Assembly (NCBI RefSeq): GCF_001553785.1
Contig: NZ_LOJP01000001.1
Coordinates: 3,518,670-3,582,669, forward strand
DNA length: 64,000 nt
Source of the DNA: Actinoplanes sp. TFC3
Lineage (GTDB): Bacteria > Actinomycetota > Actinomycetes > Mycobacteriales > Micromonosporaceae
Reading direction: 5' to 3'
Positions 1-8,645 of the stretch are shown piece by piece. Under the pieces are notes generated by a model that had not been told where the DNA came from, did no database searches, and was given only the letters and a program-made list of their open reading frames with translations. Position 1 is the stretch's first letter; each line of letters opens with the position of its first letter. The translations under genes were made by a program, and so were the position numbers.

Positions 1-226
1 TCTTGTCGTCGAAGTCGACAAGCGGGTAGAACAGCGCGGCCAGAACCTGCGCACCGCTGGTCTCCGTCGTATTGGTCGGGATCAGGTGCTGCGGCTCGGC
101 GATGCCGACGATAATCGAGTTGCCGGACGAGTCGCTGTCTTCCGACCCACCGCTCGAACATCCAGCGGCCAACAAGGCGATGGCGGTCGCGCCGACCGCC
201 ATCTTCCACGCAAATTTCAGAAACAC
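1..226 (-). CDS. ABC transporter substrate-binding lipoprotein, family 5 (partial, N-terminus only)
   Basis: This is the first 75 codons of a gene that runs off the left edge. It begins at a GTG with an AGGAG Shine-Dalgarno sequence a few bases upstream. The product has a basic start, a hydrophobic segment and a lipobox (LLAAGC), then a Ser/Gly/Asp linker, so it should be a lipoprotein on the outer face of the membrane. The mature start (IIVGIAEPQHLIPTNTTE) resembles the first strand of OppA/DppA-type binding proteins, which deliver peptides or similar solutes to an ABC importer. The permeases are not visible. The family call rests on a short segment. Confidence 0.72.
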   Translation of the reverse strand, partial: MFLKFAWKMAVGATAIALLAAGCSSGGSEDSDSSGNSIIVGIAEPQHLIPTNTTETSGAQVLAALFYPLVDFDDK

Positions 227-818
227 AGGAACTCCTATTGCCAGCAAACTACGAAGAAGAGGCCGACAGCACGTCCACTGAAGTATTCGGCCGTGAGTTA
301 CGTCGCTACCGTTACACTCACGATAATTGCTAACGCACCACTAGGAGCAGTGGTCCTGCGTGAGGTGCGTATCGAGGCGTGCCCACTTCGACGCCATAGT
401 CAGCTGAGCGGCTTTGAAGGCCGGGGACGGAACGCCGGCACGAAAGCTCGAGGGCATGGTGCTGCGATGCGCATGCAGTAAAGCTAGTAGCGCTCTACGA
501 TGGCCGCGTCATACAAAGTGATGAGTTTGTGAATCAATCAATGCGACTAAAGTATTACTGCTGTCGGCCCGCCATCGAAGCACCACTCAGGCGAGGTCCC
601 TCTCGTACAGGTCGAGGTCGCTGGGCGAATCGAACGACGCTGCAGCGCAGGCTCCGGATCAACGTTCGTTTGCGGCAAGTGACCGCGCCGATCGCAACAG
701 AGCTCACGCTGGCGTCGGCAGGATGCCCTGATGAAACTTGCTGGGAGGACACGGGTCAACCCGCCCGGAGGGCGGCCGGCTGGGTCTTGAGGGTGCCGGA
801 AGGGTGCAGAGATCCGGC
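227..818. other. Gene-free stretch with a possible regulator box
   Basis: No credible gene is seen on either strand. It lies upstream of the lipoprotein gene and downstream of the response-regulator gene. Around 543-558 it contains GCGACTAAAGTATTAC. Read on the minus strand this shares AGTAATACTTTAG with the sequence upstream of the ABC exporter operon near 26.3 kb. Nothing else stands out. Confidence 0.4.
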
Positions 819-1475
819 TCAGCGGGTGAGCCCCGTCCGATATATCAGGAGTGCTGCTTGCACCCTGTTCTCACAGTCGAGTTTGGTGAGCACTCGACTG
901 ACGTGGGTTTTCACGGTGGCTTCACTAATCCATAGTTCGGCACTGATCGCCGCGTTGGTCATGCCTTTCCCGATCAGGATCAGCACCTCGCGTTCACGTT
1001 CGCTCAACGTCTCGAGCGCGGCGGTGTTGTCGACAACCGGTTCCGCGTGGCCGGGGAGCCTATCGAGTAACTCACGAGTAACAGCCGGGTTCAGGAAGGC
1101 CTTGCCGGCCGCCGCAGCACGGATAGCGGCAGGGAGCTCGTCCGCAGCGGAATCCTTGAGCAGGAACCCGGCCGCCCCGGCTGCGAGGGCTTGATCGACA
1201 TACGCGGCTTCGCCGAATGTGGTGAGCATCAAAACTGGGGTGGGGGCTGCGGCACGGATCTGACGCAGTGCCGCAAGGCCGTCGAGAACCGGCATCTGAA
1301 TGTCGAGCAGGACCACCTCGGGACGGTATTTCACCGTCTGGTTCACCGCGGCACGACCGTCGGCACACTCGGCTATCACTTCGATGTCGGTCAGCGTTGC
1401 CAGGATGAGCCCTATAGCAGTCCGGACAAGTTGATCGTCATCGGCGATCAGGACACGAATACGGCCACTGGTCAT
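819..1475 (-). CDS. NarL/FixJ-family response regulator
   Basis: This 218-residue protein has an N-terminal receiver domain (acidic pocket IADDD, phosphoacceptor Asp in VVLLDIQMP, the switch Thr in MLTTF and the Lys in LLKDS). A C-terminal LuxR-type helix-turn-helix follows (LSEREREVL through TVKTHVSRVL), so it should bind DNA when phosphorylated. It has the normal length and all key residues. The expected partner kinase lies just upstream on the same strand but is broken (1612-1944). A related intact kinase diverges from it at 2078 and may have taken over signalling, which is inference. Confidence 0.93.
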   Translation of the reverse strand: MTSGRIRVLIADDDQLVRTAIGLILATLTDIEVIAECADGRAAVNQTVKYRPEVVLLDIQMPVLDGLAALRQIRAAAPTPVLMLTTFGEAAYVDQALAAGAAGFLLKDSAADELPAAIRAAAAGKAFLNPAVTRELLDRLPGHAEPVVDNTAALETLSEREREVLILIGKGMTNAAISAELWISEATVKTHVSRVLTKLDCENRVQAALLIYRTGLTR

Positions 1476-1611
1476 GAACCCTCGATTCGGTGAGCGGGGG
1501 CGCTGGGTGTCACCTCGGCGCAGCGATGCAGCCCAAGGCGATGGAGAACAGCAGGACAGCAGCCACCATGATCAATCCTAAGCGAAACGGACGTCTTGAC
1601 TCCTCGAGTGG

Positions 1612-1944
1612 TCAAGGCGCTTCTCTGTCAGTGGTGCCCAGCTGAGGACCGTCAAAGGGAAGCACAGCGGCCAACCGGTAGCTGCCCGTCTGCGTCAAAC
1701 CGTGATGGAGCACTCCTCCGGCCAGTCTGACACGTTCATCCAGACCGATCAGGCCTCGCCCGGTGGAGCCGGCGAGCCGCATCCCGAGCACCGCTCCGTT
1801 GCAGACTTCCGCATGTAGCGCATCATTCTCGTAAGGCCTCGTAAGGCAGAGAAACCGATACCGTAGCGCCAGAGGCGCGCTGCGCCGAACCGTGGGGCAA
1901 CGCCATTTCCTTCGTCGACGGTAGCTGGGCGACGGACGTGCCAC
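1612..1944 (-). pseudogene. Sensor histidine kinase relic (C-terminal ATPase part)
   Basis: The frame ending at 1612 encodes the end of a HATPase domain. It aligns residue by residue with the intact kinase at 2078-3397: ENDALHAEVCNG against EPDALHAEVVNN, then GRGLIGLDERVRLAGGVL against RRGLAGLTERISLAGGIL. Just upstream the match jumps to another frame (SGATVSVSLPYE). Removing one copy of a 10-bp tandem duplication at 1828-1847 joins the two frames exactly. Further upstream only a weak trace of the N-box remains and the dimerisation domain is gone. It was probably the kinase gene of an operon with the regulator at 819-1475. Confidence 0.85.
1828..1847. repeat. 10-bp tandem duplication causing a frameshift
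   Basis: CTCGTAAGGC occurs twice back to back inside the kinase relic. Ten bases shift the reading frame by one. Deleting either copy restores a continuous kinase-like frame on the minus strand. Confidence 0.9.
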
Positions 1945-2077
1945 CGGTGGGGAGGAGGCCGTTCGACTCGGTCGGCAGACCTTGCGCGAAGATCCACGAG
2001 TAGGATCCGCGTGCCGGCGAACTGTGGGGCTTGCCTCGCAGGCAGATAAGAGAAGTGATCAGAAGTGAGGCGGCTAG

Positions 2078-3397
2078 GTGTCAGCCTTTGTCTGCAAATG
2101 CATAGCACCTTGGGTGGCTGTTCTCAGATCGGCGTCTCCAAACCGGATCGCATACGAAGTTCTGCTCGCTCTGGGGTGTGCAGTAGCAACGGTGCTGGCG
2201 AACCCAATCCTCTTGCCTCACCCGGTGGCGCTCTCGGCGATTGCTGCCACCGTGACCGCGGCGATCGTCCCGCTCCGTCGACGGCACCCCGTGCAATCAC
2301 TGATAACAGCCGCCGTGATCGGGATTTTTGTCGGCGGGATGAGTCCTCTCGTGTTGTTTCTGCTCAGCGTTGCGCTGGGAAGTCAGCAGACTCCCTGGCG
2401 GCCGGCAAGTCTTGCCTTCGCCGCGACACTCGGAAGTTGGATCGTGGGAACTGCCTTCGCGGCGACCACCTTGAGTACGTCACTGCACTTTGCCTACGCC
2501 ATGGATCTATTGGCAATCCTGGCCTTTACCGGCGTGCTGCCAGCAGTTGTTGCATGGACATTTGCTCAGCGTCGGTCATTGATCATCGCGATGCGTGAGT
2601 CCAACTCCCGGCTGCACCGGGAACGCGATACTGCAGCGTCACAGGCACAGATACGCGAACGTTCGCGCATTGCACGCGATCTGCACGACTCACTGGGGCA
2701 CAAGCTGACTCTCATCTCACTCTATACAGCGACACTCGACTCCCAGTCCGATGCGAACCGAGCGCGTACCATCGCTTTGTTACGTGACACTTCGGCGTCG
2801 GCCATGACTCAGCTACGGCACATTCTCGATGTCCTACCCATCAGCGAACAGGACGACGAGGGTGCTGCACCGTTGCGGATCAGAATTGATGGCCTCATCG
2901 AGAGCGTGCGTTCAGCAGGTCCCTCCGTGGTGATCACTCGCAGCAACCAAGAATGGCCACTGCCATCAATTATCGAGCGAGCCGCTTACCGGACAATCCA
3001 AGAGGGTATCACCAATGCGCTCAAACATGCACCAGGAGCGACCGTTTACATTTCCGTACAGTACGAACCCGATGCCCTGCATGCTGAGGTCGTCAACAAT
3101 CTGACCGCCGCAGCCCTGCCCATGAGCTCAAGCCGCCGCGGACTGGCAGGTTTGACCGAGCGCATCAGCTTAGCCGGGGGCATCCTGAACTACGGCATGA
3201 CAGATACAAACAGTTTTCGTCTGACTGCCTTTCTTCCCTACGATGTACCCGCTATGGAAATTGGCGGCATGGACATGACACGCTACATCGAAGAATCAAA
3301 TAGACGTTTCCGTTGGGGAACACTTGCCTCTTGCTTGGTATTGATAGCAGCAACAGCTTTATATTGGATGTTTGCCTACTATGCATCCAAGCATTGA
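2078..3397 (+). CDS. Sensor histidine kinase (HisKA_3 type) with an extra C-terminal membrane helix
   Basis: This 439-residue protein starts at GTG, with GTGAGG about ten bases upstream. Residues 20-170 form several hydrophobic segments. A short linker leads to the HisKA_3 dimerisation helix, with the phosphoacceptor His near residue 203 in ARDLHDSLGH. The ATPase domain has an N-box (RTIQEGITNALKHA) and a Gly-rich lid (SSRRGLAGLTERI). Unusually, a further hydrophobic helix follows the ATPase domain (about 413-433). It is divergent from the response regulator at 819-1475 and a paralog of the relics at 1612 and 8646. The signal sensed cannot be read from the sequence. Confidence 0.9.
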   Translation: MSAFVCKCIAPWVAVLRSASPNRIAYEVLLALGCAVATVLANPILLPHPVALSAIAATVTAAIVPLRRRHPVQSLITAAVIGIFVGGMSPLVLFLLSVALGSQQTPWRPASLAFAATLGSWIVGTAFAATTLSTSLHFAYAMDLLAILAFTGVLPAVVAWTFAQRRSLIIAMRESNSRLHRERDTAASQAQIRERSRIARDLHDSLGHKLTLISLYTATLDSQSDANRARTIALLRDTSASAMTQLRHILDVLPISEQDDEGAAPLRIRIDGLIESVRSAGPSVVITRSNQEWPLPSIIERAAYRTIQEGITNALKHAPGATVYISVQYEPDALHAEVVNNLTAAALPMSSSRRGLAGLTERISLAGGILNYGMTDTNSFRLTAFLPYDVPAMEIGGMDMTRYIEESNRRFRWGTLASCLVLIAATALYWMFAYYASKH

Positions 3398-4161
3398 GCA
3401 GGCTGGCTCCATCCGTAGAAATCGAATCGCAACCGCCGGCTTGATGACCAACGCTCGATCGAGCACTGTGCCAGCGCCGCGGCCGGCCATCGACATCACG
3501 GCCGATCGGCGTGCTCAACCGAACGACAGATTCCGGCGCTTTCCGTGACCACGCGCCATGACCCGCATGAAGCAATGCTATCCATGACTGCCTTCTGGCT
3601 GCGTCGTCACGATGTCTGATTTCTTGATAGCGCCGTACTACGAAAGTCGTATGTCCTTGTCCAAAAAACGGAGCGCAGTGGGCAGGAGAATCCCCCGAGG
3701 AGCTGGCAGTAATCGTGCGGGCGCGGCGACTGGCAGATCGTCTGGGCAGTACGAGACTCCCCTGTCCTTGCCGCGGACTTGACGGCCCAGCCTCATCAGC
3801 TGCCTACCCCGCCGTTGGAGGTCAGAACACCTTGCGCAATCGGGCTGGCTTCGCACGCGGCCATCTTCGTCGAGCAGCCGGCTACGCTGGAATTGGATAA
3901 TCGTCACCGGCGTTCAATCGGCGGCGCCACGGGCATGATCCTCCGTCGCATCACCGGTGCTCACGGCCACATGGCGGTTAAGCGGGGGCACCCTCAGCAG
4001 CGGTTTGGGGCGCGTCTGATGCGCTCTGCTTGTGGGACATCCCGTTCGAGGGTCGGAAACTTGCCTCGCCGCGTGGTTCACGCCTGAGCCAGCCCGTGTC
4101 AACGTACTGAGTAATTGTCAAGAGTTGTGGGTCGGTTAGGCGCGTCGTTGCGCCGGGGACG
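3398..4161. other. Gene-free stretch
   Basis: About 760 bases lie between the kinase and the 2H phosphoesterase. Short open frames exist on both strands, but none shows a recognisable domain, a good ribosome-binding site or coherent codon use. It may be decayed sequence; nothing identifiable is seen. Confidence 0.4.
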
Positions 4162-4704
4162 CTATCTGAGCATCGAGAACTCCGTGTGACGTCGCCAGCG
4201 GTGGCCGTCGCTGACGAAGAGGCTGACGGACGAGATCGTTGTTGTGGCGGGTAGCTGGTCGGCCAGTTCTGCCTGCAGCTCTTCGAAGATGGCGGGCTGC
4301 TGGCCGTGGGCGATGGTCAGATGCGGAATGACCTCGGTGAACTGACCTTCGTAGGGCGGTGCCTCCGGCCATCGCTTAGCTATTTCTTCGGTAAGAGCGC
4401 GGAACGGCTGGTCCGGCGTCGGGGCGAGGTAGAGCACGTCGGGGAAGCGGCGACATTCCTCGAATCGGACCGTGAAGGGGCTGTGTGCGCCGATCAGGAT
4501 CTCGAGGTCACCTACGACCGTGTTGGTGATGCGGTCGATGTCGAGGAACGGGAACAGCACCGTGACGTGGGCGGGAACCCCGGCCGATGCAGACGAATCG
4601 AAGCGTCGACGCCAGTGCCCAACCAGCGGCTCGAGCTCTTCCACGGTTGCCAGCAAGGCGGTTTGGCCCGCTCGGTAGCGTTCTGGTTCGTCATCATGGG
4701 ACAC
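4162..4704 (-). CDS. 2H phosphoesterase (LigT / 2'-5' RNA ligase family)
   Basis: This 180-residue protein carries the two His-x-Thr motifs that define the family, HVT at residues 46-48 and HLT at 128-130. Each sits in a hydrophobic strand (AHVTVLFPF and PHLTIAHG) at the usual spacing. Relatives hydrolyse 2',5' or cyclic phosphodiester bonds in RNA or nucleotides; the substrate here is unknown. It starts at GTG immediately beside the transposase fragment, so insertion of the element may have replaced its original promoter. No operon partner is seen. Confidence 0.85.
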   Translation of the reverse strand: MSHDDEPERYRAGQTALLATVEELEPLVGHWRRRFDSSASAGVPAHVTVLFPFLDIDRITNTVVGDLEILIGAHSPFTVRFEECRRFPDVLYLAPTPDQPFRALTEEIAKRWPEAPPYEGQFTEVIPHLTIAHGQQPAIFEELQAELADQLPATTTISSVSLFVSDGHRWRRHTEFSMLR

Positions 4705-6110
4705 CGCTGGATGATCTCGGACGGCGAGGTGGATGCGCTACCGGTTTCATGCCGCCATGGTCACGGGCCGCTCATTCAGGACGCCGTTTTCGAACCGCGC
4801 GCCGGCGCGGACGAGTGCGACCAGATGAGCTCCAGTGATCGTCCGCCAGCGGGCTTGGGCAGACTCGACGAGCTTGAAGACCATCGCGAGAGCCGCGGCC
4901 GGGCTGCCCGCACCGCGGGTGACCTTGGTGCGGAGCTTGACCGTGGAGAACGTCGACTCGATGGGGTTCGTGGTTCGTAGGTGAATCCAGGGCTCGGCCG
5001 GGAAGTCGTAGAACGCCAGCAGATCGTCTCGGTCGTCGGTAATTTTCGCGACGGCCTTCGGCCACTTCGCGCCGTAGGTCCGGGCAAACGACTCGATCGC
5101 CCTGTCGGCATGGTCGCGGCCCTCGGCGTTATAGATCTCTTGCATGGCCTTCGTCGCGCCGGGTTGTGCGGACTTCGGCAGAGCGTTCGAGACGTTGCGG
5201 GCCTTGTGGACCCAGCACCGTTGATGCCGGGCTGTGGGAAAACCTCGGCTAGAGCTTTCCACAAACCCATGGCGCCGTCGCCCACGACGAGGGCGGGGTC
5301 GCGCATGCCGCGGCGACGGCAGTCACGAAGTAGATCGGCCCACGACTCGGTGGACTCGCGCAGGCCCTCGGCGAGCGCGATCAGCTCCTTGGTGCCGTCG
5401 ACGCGGACGCCGAGCAGGACCAGAACGCACGAGTGGGCCTGGCCGAGTCGGACCTTGGGATGCACGCCATCGGCCCATACGTAGACGAAGTCGCGGCAGG
5501 ACAGGTCGCGAGCTTGGAATGTGGTGTGGTCGTCGCGCCATTGCTCGGTTAGCCGCGTGACGGTGGCCGGCGAAAGGCCGGCCGTGCCGCCGAGAAACTG
5601 TTCCAGCGCGGGGACGAAGTCTCCGGACGATAGTCCGTGCAGGTAGCGCAGCGGCAAGACTTCTGAGATTTTCGGGGACTTACGACACCACGGCGGCAGA
5701 ATCACCGAGGAGAACCGCTTGCGCTCGCCAGTAGCCGCGTCGACGCGCCGGTCGTTCACGCGCGGTGCAGTGACCTTGACCGGCCCGGCGGCGGTGACCA
5801 CGGTACGGGCGCGGTGGTGGTCGTTGCGGACGACCAGGCGGTGACCGTTCGCGTCGATCTCGCTCGTCAACTCGGCTATGCACTGGTTGACTTCCGCTCC
5901 TAAGGCGGCGGCAAGCATCCGTCGGGCGCTTTCGCGAACGATCTCGTCGAGCAGGGAGCCGGACTGAGTGGAGCCGTTCTCGCTAACGACGCTGAGCAAG
6001 AGACGTGCCTTCCCCACCCGCGCTGCAACGCGGGCCTACTCGGTGACCATCAAGGGATCAATCGGGAAGGTACGCCCCTCGCATCCCCCAGATCCGATCC
6101 ACAGGTTCTG
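4705..6110. mobile_element. IS256-type insertion sequence, ends not resolved
   Basis: The transposase gene with short flanks makes an element of roughly 1.35-1.4 kb, the usual IS256 size. I could not establish terminal inverted repeats or a target duplication. A 7-bp inverted match (GGATGCG at 4731 and CGCATCC at 6080) is too short to define the ends. The limits given are approximate. Confidence 0.55.
4747..6017 (-). pseudogene. IS256-family transposase, frameshifted
   Basis: The gene starts at GTG (6017) and reads as a typical actinobacterial IS256-type mutator transposase (LLDEIVRE, then ILPPWCRKSPKISEVLP, then DFVYVWADG with the first catalytic Asp, then VVGDGAMGLWKAL). Near 5235, at a TTTTCCCACAGCCC tract, the frame breaks. 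The missing part continues in another frame with RHQRCWVHKARN and the catalytic Glu in NPIESTFS, ending at 4747. One missing base explains the shift. Both halves are well preserved, so inactivation is recent or the base is a sequencing error. IS256 elements are not known for programmed frameshifting. Confidence 0.92.
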
Positions 6111-6366
6111 AGCATTGCTCCAACGTAACGCCTCGATGACCTGTGCGAAGTTCAGCTAATCCAGCGCGGCTCAAGCGCGTCGGCGAACCTTACCCGGACG
6201 AAAGGGGAAGCGACCCGCGAGGGCCGCAAAGGCTGCCGATAGGGCGCAAGGCTGCGTGCCTTCAGCACCGCCGTGATATCCGCGTCAGGGGTACTTCCGG
6301 CGATCGTGCACGTCTTGCCGAGTGCTCTCGATGACAGGGCTCGTCAGCTGCTATCTCGGATGATCA
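6018..6366. other. Gene-free stretch between IS element and LytR_C gene
   Basis: This probably contains the right end of the insertion sequence and the promoter region of the following gene. Short GC-rich repeats (GCAAAGGCTGC and GCAAGGCTGC) occur near 6225-6255. No gene or RNA family is recognised. Confidence 0.35.
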
Positions 6367-6954
6367 TTGAAAACTACGATGCAAGGACACCAACCAATCT
6401 CGTCCTGCAAACGTCTAGACGGTGTGAGCTTCCCTCGTTTACGTGCATCCCTTGCCATCGCCTTTAGCTTCTTGATGGCGATCACGGTCGCCATAATTGC
6501 AGTTCTGCATGATTCACAGGCTGACGCTGACGTTGGTGCCGGCTGTCCCAAGGGCATGACTGAAGTACGACTGACCCTCCCGAAAGAGGCTGGTCAAGTC
6601 AAGCTCAGAATAATTAACGGCACGCGCACCGAAGGTCTGGCTGTCCAAGTCAGCGAAGAATTCAAGAACCGCGGTTTTGCGGTGCAGAAGCCTTTGCAAA
6701 GCGCGAATGAACTGCACGCGGACATCGCGGTCATTTATTTCGGTCCCGAGACGGTTGGTGCCGCTCAGTGGATCCAGGCATTCTTTCTGGGCGAGGCCAC
6801 GTCGCAGTTCAACAGATCGCGCACGGGTGACGTCATTGACGTCACCCTCGGCGACCGGTATCGCGAGTTGGCATCCACTACTGAAGTAAACCAAGCCATG
6901 GCTCAGCTTGGGGAGCCGAAACTCCCGCCTGGCACTTGCCGCACTCTACGCTAG
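6367..6954 (+). CDS. Membrane-anchored LytR C-terminal-domain protein
   Basis: This 195-residue protein has one N-terminal membrane helix (about 27-47, FSFLMAITVAIIAVL) and an outside domain. That domain starts VKLRIINGTRTEGLA and contains ADIAVIYFGP, GDVIDVTLGDRY and a C-terminal LPPGTC. This is the LytR_C fold, which occurs alone or after LCP domains that attach glycopolymers to peptidoglycan; its own activity is not known. A Cys after the membrane helix (GAGCPKG) and one at the end (PPGTC) could pair. No LCP domain is present. The start could be one of several nearby ATGs. Confidence 0.75.
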   Translation: MKTTMQGHQPISSCKRLDGVSFPRLRASLAIAFSFLMAITVAIIAVLHDSQADADVGAGCPKGMTEVRLTLPKEAGQVKLRIINGTRTEGLAVQVSEEFKNRGFAVQKPLQSANELHADIAVIYFGPETVGAAQWIQAFFLGEATSQFNRSRTGDVIDVTLGDRYRELASTTEVNQAMAQLGEPKLPPGTCRTLR

Positions 6955-6994
6955 AGGTCCGCGCAAAAATCCCGGCCATTGTTCGGGCGTTGTG

Positions 6995-7999
6995 TCAAGA
7001 AATGACGGCGGACGAGCCGCGTTCCCGTGATGGGCCGAGTAACGCAAGAACCAGAATGACACATGTCAAAATTACTGCAGCCACGAACATGTCGCCCGTG
7101 AAGTACATGCTGAAAAGCGCGACCCATGGTGGCGCAGACGGCACGTCAAGTAACAAGGCGTTCGACGTCGCGAGGTGCAGACCGAACAGTGCATGAGGAA
7201 CCATCAGGAACAACACAACGGCCGTCAACGTGGTCACCACCGTCCGCAAAGCCGGCCCGTAACGTTCGGTCCGCCGGCTCACCCAGCCGCTCAGGAGCCA
7301 GCCAGCGAAGGCGCCGAGCAGCCCCGCCAGCGCCGTGGTCGTTACCATCCACCACGGCATAGCCCTGCCCACCACCGCATCGGCACTCACTGGTTCGCCG
7401 TCGACGGCCTCGTCCCAGGAGCCAACTTCAAGGGTGTAATCGTCACGCGTCAGCCAGATCGAGTGCTCATAAGTAGGGTCGGAAGTGTCACCACGGTATC
7501 TCCACCCGTCGGCCTGCAGGCCGGCACGTGCGGTGTCCAGCCACCGTGCAGGGTCGGTCCCCGCCGGTAGTGACTGAGGGGCTATCGTCTGGCCTCCGTA
7601 CCGATCTTCGTCGTCGACTCCGGTGAAGTAGCCCCTCCAGCCTCCGCCGGGCACAATGATGTAGCTGTCGCGGGACTGCTGCACGGATTGACCAGCAAAC
7701 ACCAGCGGCGCCACCGACTTCAGGTCGGGCACAGCCGGCCCCACCGACCACGCCACAGCCTCAGCGGCACACACCGCCAAAAAACCCGTGACCACACTCA
7801 CCAGAACAGCCGCACACACCACGCCTCTACTAGCCGGCCGGCCCAGCCGCGCACGCAAACCATGCCACACGAGATTGACCCGCACCGACCACGGCGGCGC
7901 CCCCGAAGGACCCCCCGCCAACATCAACATATCGACAATCTCGTCACGCCGAGGCCCAGGCGGATACGCCCACACCCAGCGCTGGTAACCAGAACTCAT
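6995..7999 (-). CDS. PadR-linked four-helix membrane protein (copy A)
   Basis: This 334-residue protein begins with a conserved cytoplasmic piece (WVWAYPPGPRRDEIVDML), then a membrane helix near 60-85. A soluble loop of about 130 residues with FTG and YGGQT motifs follows, then three further helices (from PWWMVTTTALAG onward). I do not recognise a named family; similar proteins sit next to short PadR regulators in actinomycetes. Its start overlaps the stop of the padR gene at 7996-8322 (ATGA), so the two are co-translated. It is a paralog of 9187-10176, sharing the first 105 or so residues exactly and diverging after that. The function is unknown. Confidence 0.8.
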   Translation of the reverse strand: MSSGYQRWVWAYPPGPRRDEIVDMLMLAGGPSGAPPWSVRVNLVWHGLRARLGRPASRGVVCAAVLVSVVTGFLAVCAAEAVAWSVGPAVPDLKSVAPLVFAGQSVQQSRDSYIIVPGGGWRGYFTGVDDEDRYGGQTIAPQSLPAGTDPARWLDTARAGLQADGWRYRGDTSDPTYEHSIWLTRDDYTLEVGSWDEAVDGEPVSADAVVGRAMPWWMVTTTALAGLLGAFAGWLLSGWVSRRTERYGPALRTVVTTLTAVVLFLMVPHALFGLHLATSNALLLDVPSAPPWVALFSMYFTGDMFVAAVILTCVILVLALLGPSRERGSSAVIS

Positions 8000-8044
8000 T
8001 CCAGCACCACCCCGCCCGCGCGCGCAGACAACACCAGACGCGCA
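7692..8044. repeat. 353-bp direct repeat, copy 1
   Basis: It is identical base for base, with a constant offset of 2177, to 9869-10221. It covers the 5' third of the membrane-protein gene and the last few codons of the padR gene. The flanks diverge at once, which points to recent gene conversion or a duplication junction. Confidence 0.95.
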
Positions 8045-8322
8045 GTCGCAGCCTTCAGAGCCAAGCGCTCACTCTCCCGTGCCAGAGCCGCCGCCCCACG
8101 CTCGGTCAACCGGTAGTAACGGCGAGGACGCCCATCAACAACCTCTTCATGATCGATCTCAAGATCACCCTGCGCCGTAAGACGATCCAGGGCCGCATAC
8201 AGCGTGCCCGGCTGAAGCTTGACCCCACCGTCTGTCAACTGCACGACGCTTTGAAATATTCCGTATCCGTGGCGCGGCTGCTGCGCCAGAGCGGTGAGGA
8301 TCCAAAAAGTTGGCTCCTGCAT
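7996..8322 (-). CDS. PadR-family transcriptional regulator
   Basis: This 108-residue protein is a short PadR winged helix. Key stretches are FWILTALAQQPRHGYGI, the recognition region LQPGTLYAALDRLTAQG and the wing VDGRPRRYYRLTERG. Short PadR proteins usually repress their own operon and a neighbouring membrane protein or transporter gene in response to a ligand. The gene overlaps the following membrane-protein gene by an ATGA. A decayed second copy lies at 10173-10337 beside the paralogous membrane protein. The ligand is unknown. Confidence 0.92.
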   Translation of the reverse strand: MQEPTFWILTALAQQPRHGYGIFQSVVQLTDGGVKLQPGTLYAALDRLTAQGDLEIDHEEVVDGRPRRYYRLTERGAAALARESERLALKAATARLVLSARAGGVVLE

Positions 8323-8645
8323 TTACTACCCCCCTCCTCAACCAAGATCAGTCGCCACTTTATAGCAAAATGGTCGTAACATCAATCAGAGACGAGCACT
8401 CCTGCCGGGGTTCGCATTTGTCCACGAAACCCCGGCTCGTCTTGGCGAGAGTTCAGTATTTGTTTGCCCATACGCGTCATCGGCATAACCCGGCCGCCGC
8501 GCCCGCAATACAACAACTGATACAAATCACGAAATGACAACTGCCGTGAAAGGTGCGACCTCGATGCTCAGCCGTTCCAACCATTGAATTGACCCCCTCA
8601 TTGTGGTCCGGCGCAACGTGGGCTGACGACAGCCGTGCCCCTTCC
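8323..8645. other. Gene-free stretch upstream of padR, with decayed kinase sequence
   Basis: This should hold the padR promoter (AT-rich TTTATAGCAAAATGG near 8360). From about 8560 upward on the minus strand, stop-interrupted sequence continues the kinase relic at 8646-9182. RGTAVVSPRCAGPQ in one frame resembles the linker between kinase domains. No intact gene is present. Confidence 0.45.

Noticed and set aside
4747..6017. Programmed ribosomal frameshift in the transposase
   Set aside because: IS256-type elements normally use a single frame, and no slippery heptamer with a stimulatory structure was evident. A one-base loss is simpler.
4731..6086. GGATGCG / CGCATCC as terminal inverted repeats of the IS element
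   Set aside because: Only 7 bp match and the next bases do not. Such a match is expected by chance in the flanks, and no target duplication is seen.
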